Assembly (NCBI GenBank): GCA_945956945.1
Contig: CAMFJO010000067.1
Coordinates: 1 to 5,742, forward strand
DNA length: 5,742 nt
Origin: an uncultured Legionellales bacterium
GTDB taxonomy: Bacteria; Pseudomonadota; Gammaproteobacteria; UBA1113
Direction of reading: 5' to 3'
Part shown: piece after piece, positions 1 through 5,742 of the stretch
Numbering within the stretch: the first letter of the stretch is position 1
How the letters are laid out: every line of letters begins with the position of its first letter
Position numbers and translations under genes: made by a program
The notes under the pieces: model-generated
What the model saw: only the letters and a program-made list of their open reading frames with translations
Databases searched by the model: none
Told to the model about the DNA's origin: nothing

Positions 1-32
1 GTACAATATCGCCCATTCTATTTATATAAAAT

Positions 33-38
33 AAGGGG
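33..38 (+). promoter_or_regulatory. Shine-Dalgarno site of icd
   Basis: AAGGGG lies six bases (all T) before the ATG at 45. This is normal spacing and fixes the icd start, since no in-frame alternative with a better site is visible. The AT-rich stretch before it (TACAAT at 2-7, TATATAAA at 23-30) probably contains promoter elements, but the matching -35 region would lie outside the window, so no promoter is called. Confidence 0.7.
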
Positions 39-44
39 TTTTTT

Positions 45-1301
45 ATGTCTTACCAAGCTATTAAAGTACCTGCGCATGGTCAAATTATTGACAAAGATGC
101 GAAAGGCCATTTGTTTGTACCCAACCATCCCATTATCCCTTTTATAGAAGGTGATGGTATTGGCGTTGATATTACGCCAGTGATGCAGAAAGTGGTTGAT
201 TATGCGGTTAAAAAAGCTTATGGCACTGATAAGGCTATTGCCTGGATGGAAATTTATGCGGGTGACAAGGCTGAAACCGTTTATGGCGCGAAGCAATATT
301 TACCTGAAGAAACCCTGCGGGCGATACGCGAGTTCAAGATAGCCATTAAAGGGCCTTTAAGCACACCGGTAGGTGGCGGTATTCGTTCTTTGAATGTGGC
401 TTTAAGGCAAGAATTAGATCTCTATGTTTGTTTGCGTCCGGTGCGTTATTTCAAGGGTGTTCCCAGTCCGGTGAAAGCACCTGAAAAGGTGGATATGGTT
501 ATTTTTAGGGAAAATTCCGAGGATATTTATGCGGGCATTGAGTGGCAAGCCGGCACTCCTGAAGCGCAAAAAGTGATTGATTTTTTGCGTCATGAGATGC
601 ACGTTAAAAAGATTCGTTTCCCTGAACAGTGTGGTATTGGCATTAAACCTGTTTCTGAAGCGGGTACGCAGCGTTTGGTACGTCAAGCGATACAATATGC
701 GATCGATCACGATAAGCCTTCAGTAACCTTGGTTCACAAAGGCAATATCATGAAATACACCGAGGGTGGTTTTAGAGACTGGGGTTACGCCTTGGCTAAG
801 AGCGAATTTGGGGCAACGCCTATTGATGGTGGTCCTTGGTTAACCTTTAAAAATCCTAAAACGGGTAACAGCATTGTGATTAAAGACGTGATTGCAGATG
901 CCTTTTTGCAGCAGATTTTATTACGACCGGAAGAATACAGCGTTATTGCGACGCTCAATTTGAATGGGGATTATATTTCCGATGCGCTCGCGGCCCAAGT
1001 AGGGGGTATAGGAATTGCGCCGGGTGCTAATATCGGTGAAGAAGCCGCTATTTTTGAAGCGACTCACGGTACTGCACCAAAATATGCAGGCCAAGATAAA
1101 GTGAACCCCGGCTCTTTAATTTTATCAGCGGAAATGATGTTGCGACATTTAGGTTGGGACAAAGCGGCTGATCTCATTATTAAAGGCATGGAAGGAGCAA
1201 TTCATAGCAAACACGTGACCTATGATTTTGCCCGTTTGTTGGAGGGCGCCACTTTAGTGTCGAGTTCTGAATTTGGTGACATCATTAATCGGCATATGTA
1301 G
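45..1301 (+). CDS. icd: NADP-dependent isocitrate dehydrogenase
   Basis: This cytoplasmic TCA-cycle enzyme oxidatively decarboxylates isocitrate to 2-oxoglutarate, giving NADPH and CO2. The 418-residue product is close to E. coli Icd (416) along its whole length, with numbering shifted by two. Isocitrate-site residues are visible: S115, N117 and R121 in [15 protein letters not shown], then R131, R155, Y162 and K232. The metal-binding aspartates are D285, D309 and D313. NADP preference, rather than NAD, is shown by K346 and Y347 after HGTAP, and by Y393 and R397. S115 matches the E. coli serine phosphorylated by AceK, so control at the glyoxylate branch point is possible if aceK exists elsewhere. 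The ATG at 45 has an AAGGGG site six bases upstream, and the stop is TAG at 1299-1301. No clear intrinsic terminator follows. The gene is intact. Confidence 0.98.
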   Translation: MSYQAIKVPAHGQIIDKDAKGHLFVPNHPIIPFIEGDGIGVDITPVMQKVVDYAVKKAYGTDKAIAWMEIYAGDKAETVYGAKQYLPEETLRAIREFKIAIKGPLSTPVGGGIRSLNVALRQELDLYVCLRPVRYFKGVPSPVKAPEKVDMVIFRENSEDIYAGIEWQAGTPEAQKVIDFLRHEMHVKKIRFPEQCGIGIKPVSEAGTQRLVRQAIQYAIDHDKPSVTLVHKGNIMKYTEGGFRDWGYALAKSEFGATPIDGGPWLTFKNPKTGNSIVIKDVIADAFLQQILLRPEEYSVIATLNLNGDYISDALAAQVGGIGIAPGANIGEEAAIFEATHGTAPKYAGQDKVNPGSLILSAEMMLRHLGWDKAADLIIKGMEGAIHSKHVTYDFARLLEGATLVSSSEFGDIINRHM

Positions 1302-1379
1302 GTGTTGTTGTTGCCTAGGTTCAAGGTATCGCTACTCTTCATAATTCTATGTCATTACCCGGAGTACCGAGTACAGGCT

Positions 1380-1403
1380 CTCGGCCGCAGGCCGGGGATC
1401 CAG
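1380..1403 (+). repeat. Palindromic repeat, left copy
   Basis: This 24-base unit starts CTCGGCC, has the core GGCC-GCA-GGCC and ends GGGGATCCAG. It can fold alone as an eight-pair stem with two G-T wobbles and a GCA loop. It matches the reverse complement of 1471-1494 at 23 of 24 positions. GGATCC-bearing intergenic palindromes of this style are common in some intracellular Gammaproteobacteria; family membership here is inferred only from appearance. Confidence 0.75.
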
Positions 1404-1470
1404 TGTAGATGTTTGGGCTTTGAATTTTAATCAAACTTAAATCGTGGTATTGAACATTTATTTACATTTC

Positions 1471-1494
1471 CTGGATCCCCGGCCTGTGGCCGAG
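1471..1494 (-). repeat. Palindromic repeat, right (inverted) copy
   Basis: This is the inverted partner of 1380-1403, separated from it by 67 bases. It starts CTGGATCCCCGG and ends GGCCGAG. Including flanking bases, 1475-1497 gives a 10-pair stem around a three-base loop when read on the minus strand (one G-T wobble; a C-A mismatch on the plus strand). The adjoining GATGACGGG completes the usual flank of such elements. The two copies together could form a 24-bp arm of a longer hairpin in RNA or single-stranded DNA. Confidence 0.75.
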
Positions 1495-1528
1495 GATGAC
1501 GGGACTGCTGTCTATTATTAAAACAAAA

Positions 1529-1557
1529 TTACCATGACAACTTCAATTATGTATACT
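1529..1557 (+). promoter_or_regulatory. Candidate sigma-70 promoter for clpA
   Basis: TATACT (1552-1557) is a five-of-six match to the -10 consensus. TTACCA (1529-1534) matches the -35 consensus at four of six positions, with an optimal 17-base spacer. Transcription would begin near 1564 and leave a leader of about 145 bases before clpA. The surrounding DNA is AT-rich, so a chance match is possible. No heat-shock (sigma-32) type promoter was evident. Confidence 0.4.
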
Positions 1558-1642
1558 TTTAAGTCATTTTTTTAATGTTTTTCAAGCATAAACGAGCAAT
1601 ATTCCTATTTTTAAGCTACTTTTATAGATAGGGGAAGTGGAA

Positions 1643-1691
1643 ATTGCGGCGTTGTGGCGACGCTGTTTAGGCTTGTGGAACAGGCCGCAAT
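1643..1691 (+). promoter_or_regulatory. Potential stem-loop in the clpA leader
   Basis: ATTGCGGC (1643-1650) pairs perfectly with GCCGCAAT (1684-1691). Directly inside it, CTGTT (1663-1667) pairs with AACAG (1679-1683), leaving 1651-1662 as a one-sided bulge and 1668-1678 as the loop. This makes 13 base pairs in two stacked segments. The structure ends four bases before the GGAGG of clpA. It is not followed by a T-run, so it is not an intrinsic terminator. A role in translation or mRNA stability is inference. Confidence 0.45.
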
Positions 1692-1695
1692 AGTT

Positions 1696-1700
1696 GGAGG
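1696..1700 (+). promoter_or_regulatory. Shine-Dalgarno site that decides the clpA start
   Basis: GGAGG sits eight bases before the ATG at 1709. An in-frame TTG at 1694 would extend the protein by five residues but overlaps this site and has no ribosome site of its own. The ATG gives a protein beginning MLSRDLE, which lines up with the start of E. coli ClpA (MLNQELE). Confidence 0.85.
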
Positions 1701-1708
1701 ATATCACC

Positions 1709-3991
1709 ATGTTAAGTAGAGACTTAGAAGTCACACTCAATCAATCTTTTAAAGAAGCAAAAGAACGCTTGCATGAATATATTACCATTGAGCATCTTTT
1801 GTTTGCATTATTAAAAAATGCTTCAGCATTAGATGCCTTGTTGGCTTGTGGCGCTGATGTCAACCAGATTCATGAATTATTGTCTGAAGCGCTAGACAAA
1901 ATGCCCAGTTATTCCAGTGCAGATGATAAGCAGGAAACTCAAACCACCTTAGGGTTCAAACGGGTGTTACAAAGAGCGGTTTTTCATGTGGGGCAATCCA
2001 CAGGGCGTCGCGAAGTGGATGGGGCAAATGTATTAGCGGCTATTTTTAGTGAGCCTGACAGCGAGGCCGTGCAAATCTTAAAAACCGCACAAGTGAATCG
2101 CTTGGACATAGTTAATTATATCAATCAAGGTAATACCGCTAGGCCGCAAGAATTACCCACACAATTTAAAGGGGATGGTTTGCAGTCACCTTTGGGTGAA
2201 GATGAGGGTGGCTCAGGTAGCCAAACTGCATTGGAAGCATATGCCACTAACTTGAATGTCTTGGCTATGACAGGAAAAATTGATCCTTTAATTGGCCGCG
2301 AAGAAGAAATTGCTTTGACGATACAAGCCCTATGTCGCAGACGTAAAAATAACCCTTTGTTGGTCGGCGAAGCGGGGGTGGGAAAAACAGCTATTGCTGA
2401 AGGTTTGGCTAAATTGATTGTTGAAAACAATGTACCTAAAGTGATTGCGCATTGCACGGTCTATGCTTTAGATTTGGGAAATCTATTAGCAGGAACCAAA
2501 TACCGAGGTGATTTTGAAAAACGGTTTAAACAATTGATACAAGAATTAAACGATCAACCTGGCGCTATTCTGTTTATCGATGAAATTCATACCATCATCG
2601 GTGCGGGGGCCGCATCAGGCGGGATCATGGATGCTTCTAATTTGATTAAACCCTTGTTAACGGCAGGTAATTTAAAATGTATTGGGGCAACCACGTATCA
2701 GGAATATCGCGGTATCTTTGAAAAAGATCATGCCTTGGCCCGACGCTTTCAACGTATTGATATCAGCGAGCCCACAGTAGAGCAGACTTATCAAATACTG
2801 AAAGGTTTGCGCGGTAAATTTGAATTCCACCATGGTATTCGTTATTCCCTCAAAGCTTTGCGGGCTGCAGCGGAATTATCGGCTCGTTTTATCACCGATC
2901 GTTTTCTACCCGATAAAGCCATTGATATCGTCGACGAAGCCGGCGCTCATCAGGCTTTACAAGGCGATAACCGTAAAAAACGCATTATCAATTCTACAGA
3001 GATAGAACAAGTAGTGGCCAAAATGGCACATGTGCCCACTAAAACAGTCTCGACCTCGGATAAAGAAGTTTTACGCAGTTTAGTGCGGGATCTAAAAATG
3101 ATGATCTTTGGACAAGATGAAGCCATAGAAGCCTTAGGGGCAGCGATTAAATTATCACGTGCGGGTTTACGCGAAGTGGACAAACCCGTAGGGTGCTTTT
3201 TATTGGCTGGGCCTACAGGGGTGGGTAAAACTGAAGTCACCCGGCGCTTAGCTGCTTTAATGGGCGTGGAATTAATCCGCTTCGATATGTCAGAGTATAT
3301 GGAAAAACACACTGTATCGCGTTTGATCGGTGCGCCTCCGGGTTACGTCGGTTATGATGAAGGGGGGTTATTAACAGAAGCTGTAACGCACCATCCTTAT
3401 TCTGTCGTATTATTGGATGAAATTGAAAAGGCACATCCTGATGTGTATAACCTGTTATTGCAAGTGATGGATCATGGCACTTTAACCGATACCAATGGAC
3501 GTAAAGCCAATTTTAGGAATGTGATTTTAATCATGACCACCAATGCGGGCGCCGAAGATCTGTCCAGAAATACCATCGGTTTTACAGAACAAGATCAAAA
3601 GAGCGATGCTTTGTTAGCGGTTAAACGGGTGTTTACGCCGGAATTTAGAAATCGCTTAGATGCCATTGTTCAATTTAAGGCTCTGGATTTAGCGACCATT
3701 GAAAGTGTGGTCAATAAGTTCTTAATGGAATTGGAAGTACAATTAGAAGAACGTAAGATTAAATTAAAAGTTGATGATGAAGCCAAACATTGGTTGGCAA
3801 TTCATGGATACGATCAAAAAATGGGTGCGCGTCCTATGTCACGCCTTATTCAGGAAAAAATCAAAAAACCCCTGGCGGATGAAATGCTGTTTGGTGTGTT
3901 AGCACAGGGTGGAAGTGTGCATTTGCAAGTAGTGGAGGATGACTTGCGGGCGATTGCCATTGCGAGCGATGAAACCGTTACTGTGGGATAA
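1709..3991 (+). CDS. clpA: ClpA, ATP-dependent unfoldase subunit of the ClpAP protease
   Basis: ClpA forms a cytoplasmic AAA+ hexamer that unfolds proteins and threads them into ClpP. From the ATG at 1709 it is 760 residues (E. coli 758) and similar throughout. The N domain (about 1-145) is followed by a Gly/Ser/Gln-rich linker (about 146-175). D1 has Walker A GEAGVGKT (K226), Walker B ending D291-E292, pore-loop Y265 in KYRGDFE and arginines 345-346. D2 has Walker A GPTGVGKT (K507), Walker B with D570-E571, pore-loop Y546 in GYVG, arginine finger R649 and sensor-2 R708 in GARP. The ClpP-docking loop reads IGF (623-625), where E. coli has IGL. Acidic residues E23 and E28 of the N-domain face implicated in ClpS binding are kept, yet no clpS lies upstream. 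The gene seems to be transcribed alone from 1529-1557 and to end at the 4000-4130 structure. Confidence 0.98.
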   Translation: MLSRDLEVTLNQSFKEAKERLHEYITIEHLLFALLKNASALDALLACGADVNQIHELLSEALDKMPSYSSADDKQETQTTLGFKRVLQRAVFHVGQSTGRREVDGANVLAAIFSEPDSEAVQILKTAQVNRLDIVNYINQGNTARPQELPTQFKGDGLQSPLGEDEGGSGSQTALEAYATNLNVLAMTGKIDPLIGREEEIALTIQALCRRRKNNPLLVGEAGVGKTAIAEGLAKLIVENNVPKVIAHCTVYALDLGNLLAGTKYRGDFEKRFKQLIQELNDQPGAILFIDEIHTIIGAGAASGGIMDASNLIKPLLTAGNLKCIGATTYQEYRGIFEKDHALARRFQRIDISEPTVEQTYQILKGLRGKFEFHHGIRYSLKALRAAAELSARFITDRFLPDKAIDIVDEAGAHQALQGDNRKKRIINSTEIEQVVAKMAHVPTKTVSTSDKEVLRSLVRDLKMMIFGQDEAIEALGAAIKLSRAGLREVDKPVGCFLLAGPTGVGKTEVTRRLAALMGVELIRFDMSEYMEKHTVSRLIGAPPGYVGYDEGGLLTEAVTHHPYSVVLLDEIEKAHPDVYNLLLQVMDHGTLTDTNGRKANFRNVILIMTTNAGAEDLSRNTIGFTEQDQKSDALLAVKRVFTPEFRNRLDAIVQFKALDLATIESVVNKFLMELEVQLEERKIKLKVDDEAKHWLAIHGYDQKMGARPMSRLIQEKIKKPLADEMLFGVLAQGGSVHLQVVEDDLRAIAIASDETVTVG

Positions 3992-3999
3992 GTTTGTTT

Positions 4000-4130
4000 C
4001 CTGAACTCAAGGTGGTGTTGTACTTGAGTCAAACACGCCGTGAATACATCCTTGTAGGCTCGGACGCCGCATCCATGCGGCGTACGGTTTGCCTCCAGCA
4101 CAACACTACACATTGAGTTCAGGTTTTTTT
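4000..4130 (+). terminator. Large composite stem-loop with T-run, likely clpA terminator
   Basis: CCTGAACTCAA (4000-4010) pairs perfectly with TTGAGTTCAGG (4113-4123), and seven T residues follow at 4124-4130. Inside, after a 4/6-base internal loop, 4015-4034 pairs with 4087-4106 at 17 of 20 positions. An alternative small hairpin, ACTCAAG (4005-4011) with CTTGAGT (4023-4029), would compete with the outer stem. The T-run is on the plus strand only, so the structure fits termination of clpA but not of the converging gene. The distance between the outer arms (102 bases) is unusual for an intrinsic terminator. Confidence 0.65.
4015..4106. repeat. REP/MITE-like imperfect inverted repeat with two-hairpin core
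   Basis: The arms 4015-4034 and 4087-4106 begin GTGTTGT and end in CAAAC when each is read inward. The core holds two small hairpins with similar TCCT and TCCA loops: TACA-TCCT-TGTA (4045-4056) and a strong one at 4064-4083, a perfect 9-base-arm palindrome built on CGCCGCA/TGCGGCG. CCGT (4038-4041) also pairs with ACGG (4084-4087) as an alternative. Paired short hairpins of this kind are typical of REP-type elements. No transposase or coding capacity is present, so any mobility would have to be supplied from elsewhere. Presence of other genomic copies cannot be seen here. Confidence 0.55.
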
Positions 4131-4209
4131 ATTTGTTTAAGATCCTTTTAGGAAGAAATCCTTATCAAAAATCTGACACATTTTCCAGCTCATTGCGCAT
4201 GTGCAGGCA

Positions 4210-5742
4210 TTAATCCTTCTTATCTTCCAAAGTTTTCATACTCTCTATCGCTTCTTCAATTTCGCGATCCAGTTCAGGGTTGGTTTCTTTGGTATCGGCT
4301 AAGAGAAGATACCATGCAGGTACCACAAACAAGGAGCAGAGCGTACCAAAAGACATACCGGCGACGATAATAATACCAATTTGCATTCTAGAATGTGCGC
4401 CAGCGCCACTTGCTAAGGCTAGAGGTAATGCGCCCAATACCATGGCACCGGTCGTCATTAGAATGGGTCTCAATCTTAAGGTAGCGGATTCAATGACCGC
4501 ATCTACTTTGGACATACCTTTTTCTTGCAACTGATTGGCGAATTCCACAATTAAAATACCGTGTTTGGCAATCAAGCCTATCAATGTCGTCAAGCCAATC
4601 TTACTGTAGATGTTCAAAGTTCCCTGGAAGAGTCGTAAGACAGCAATGGCGGCGGCAATGGTTAGAGGCACCACAATCAGGATGATCAAAGGATCTTTAA
4701 AACTTTCAAACTGTGCTGCCAATACCAGGAAGATAATGATGATGGCAAACAGCATGACTTGTGTCATTTCACCTTGCGAATCGATGTAATAGCGTGTTTG
4801 GCCACCATAATTGTAATTGATACTAGGGAAATTCTTATCCATGTAACTGGTTAAAAAATTAATTGCATCGCTGGTACTATAGTTACCTAATAAATAGGCC
4901 TGTAGCGTCGCGGAGGGAATTTGCTGGAAATGGTTGATACTTTCAGGTTGTACCACATTTTCTATGGTCGTAATATTGGATAAAGGGATTAATTGATCGG
5001 TAGTGTCGCTTCTGACATACATGTTGCGCAGATCGTCGGGGGATGCTTCATAATTGAAGTTTTTGATGAATTCCGGCACGACATAATAACTGCGGTTATT
5101 GTAAGAAAATTGTAAATTTTGCGGTGAAGCAAACATCGCCGCCAGGGTATCCCCTATGGCACTTTCGGTGATTCCCAGATCGCTGGATTTTAAGCGATCA
5201 ATGGTAACATTAATTTGTGGCTGGTCGATTTTCAAATCGATCTGAGGTCCAGGTCTAAAGCCGGGATTATTACTGACTGCTTTTAATAGACCGTTGATGG
5301 CCGGCAGCAGAGTATCAATGCCTTCAGCGCTGGATATGACGAAATAAATCGGTGCCTGACTTCCTGGCAAAGGAATGGAAGGGTAAGGTACCACATAGGC
5401 TTGCAGTCCTGGAATCGCGTTTAAAGCAGGGGTAACCGCATCCATAATTTCAAATTGGGATCGTTTACGTTTACTCCAATCTACCAAGGGAGCGAAGGAA
5501 ATCCCCACATTGTCGCTGGTTGTCCCATTGATAATGGCGGTGTGTTCAATTTCTGGCTGTTGTTTGTAAATACCGTTTATGGCTGCGCTAAATTCTTGCG
5601 TATATTGCACATTATTGCCCGCAGGTGCATTCAATTGTGTGACGATAACACCCTGATCTTCAATAGGCGCCAAATTTTCGCGGGTAGTCACATAGAGAAA
5701 ATAACAGGCAATCCACATTAATATGGTAAAGACAAGAATGTA
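4210..5742 (-). CDS. RND (HAE1/AcrB family) multidrug efflux permease, C-terminal half, partial
   Basis: This is the inner-membrane proton-driven pump subunit of a tripartite efflux system. The frame is open to the right edge (its first visible residue is Tyr), so about half of the usual 1,020-1,050 residues are missing. The internal Met at 5718 is not the start. The visible 510 residues begin in TM7, then NLAPIEDQGV opens the second periplasmic porter/docking region (residues about 20-320). TM8 to TM12 follow, with LAAQFESF, GLIAKHGILIVEFAN and RLRPILMT. K393, R423 and T430 (counted from the edge) match AcrB K940, R971 and T978 of the proton relay; the TM4 aspartates lie outside. The F-loop is short. 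The tail is highly charged (ending EDKKD) before TAA at 4210-4212. Partner adaptor and outer-membrane genes, if present, would lie beyond the window. The substrate cannot be told. Confidence 0.95.
   Translation of the reverse strand, partial: YILVFTILMWIACYFLYVTTRENLAPIEDQGVIVTQLNAPAGNNVQYTQEFSAAINGIYKQQPEIEHTAIINGTTSDNVGISFAPLVDWSKRKRSQFEIMDAVTPALNAIPGLQAYVVPYPSIPLPGSQAPIYFVISSAEGIDTLLPAINGLLKAVSNNPGFRPGPQIDLKIDQPQINVTIDRLKSSDLGITESAIGDTLAAMFASPQNLQFSYNNRSYYVVPEFIKNFNYEASPDDLRNMYVRSDTTDQLIPLSNITTIENVVQPESINHFQQIPSATLQAYLLGNYSTSDAINFLTSYMDKNFPSINYNYGGQTRYYIDSQGEMTQVMLFAIIIIFLVLAAQFESFKDPLIILIVVPLTIAAAIAVLRLFQGTLNIYSKIGLTTLIGLIAKHGILIVEFANQLQEKGMSKVDAVIESATLRLRPILMTTGAMVLGALPLALASGAGAHSRMQIGIIIVAGMSFGTLCSLFVVPAWYLLLADTKETNPELDREIEEAIESMKTLEDKKD

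Larger units (their letters stand above)
1302..1708. other. icd-clpA intergenic region, no gene found
   Basis: These 407 bases contain no open frame with a believable start, ribosome site and composition. In particular, nothing in any frame resembles ClpS or a cold-shock protein, the genes that lie between icd and clpA in Pseudomonas. The left part (about 1350-1500) is occupied by GC-rich palindromes. The middle (1500-1640) is AT-rich and holds a candidate promoter. The right part (1643-1700) is a potential leader structure followed by the clpA ribosome site. Confidence 0.75.

Noticed and set aside
1380..1494. Possible CRISPR array or insertion-sequence ends.
   Set aside because: There are only two units, in opposite orientation, with no regular spacer series and no transposase frame between them.
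1597..1628. A second clpA promoter with TATAGA (1623-1628) as -10.
   Set aside because: No acceptable -35 hexamer is found 16 to 18 bases upstream (TATTCC or neighbours).
1637..1693. An 18-codon frame starting GTG and ending TAG just before clpA, a possible leader peptide.
   Set aside because: The AGGGG upstream is only two bases from the GTG, the product shows no attenuator-like codon run, and the sequence is explained by the 1643-1691 stem.
1694..1708. TTG at 1694 as the clpA start, adding five residues.
   Set aside because: The TTG overlaps the GGAGG that serves the ATG at 1709 and has no ribosome site; homologues begin at the ATG.
2125..2457. A 110-codon minus-strand frame inside clpA, and similar antisense frames at 2950-3312 and 414-710.
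   Set aside because: These are antisense to strongly conserved coding sequence and their products have no recognisable character.
3850..4113. An 87-codon minus-strand frame across the clpA 3' end and the inverted repeat.
   Set aside because: It is antisense to clpA for half its length, the rest is the palindromic element, and no ribosome site or family resemblance is visible.
4190..4208. Small palindrome around TGCGCATGTGCA just after the RND stop.
   Set aside because: The self-complementary part leaves too small a loop and has no T-run on either side, so a terminator cannot be supported.
5455..5721. A plus-strand frame opposite the RND gene.
   Set aside because: It lies wholly opposite conserved RND coding sequence and has no ribosome site.

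Overview
The window carries two complete genes and one partial gene of a Gammaproteobacterium: icd (+), clpA (+), and the C-terminal half of an RND efflux permease (-) that is cut by the right edge. Both complete proteins are close to the E. coli forms. Base composition is moderate, slightly AT-rich. The intergenic palindromes that carry GGATCC and GGCC..GGCC resemble those I associate with Legionellales/Coxiellaceae-type genomes. That lineage guess is an inference from style, not from a search.

Layout: 45-1301 is NADP-dependent isocitrate dehydrogenase, a TCA-cycle enzyme. A 407-bp gap (1302-1708) follows with no convincing gene. It holds an inverted pair of GC-rich palindromic repeats (1380-1403 and 1471-1494), a plausible sigma-70 promoter (1529-1557), and a predicted stem (1643-1691) ending just before the clpA Shine-Dalgarno. 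clpA (1709-3991) encodes the double-AAA+ unfoldase partner of ClpP. In relatives such as Pseudomonas, icd and clpA are linked with the adaptor gene clpS (and cspD) between them. Here that interval has repeats and no clpS.

Downstream of clpA, 4000-4130 is a large, highly symmetric inverted repeat that ends in seven T residues. It has an 11-bp perfect outer stem, a 20-position inner stem with 17 pairs, and a core of two small hairpins. It looks like a REP/MITE-like element that also serves as the clpA terminator. The RND gene converges on clpA tail-to-tail (stop at 4210-4212) and shows no clear terminator of its own.

The three genes have unrelated roles: central carbon flux, protein quality control and efflux. 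Nothing supports a single new multi-gene system. The material worth a second look is in the non-coding DNA: the loss or relocation of clpS, the repeats, the clpA leader structure and the composite terminator. The efflux pump also has an unusual shortened substrate-pocket loop.
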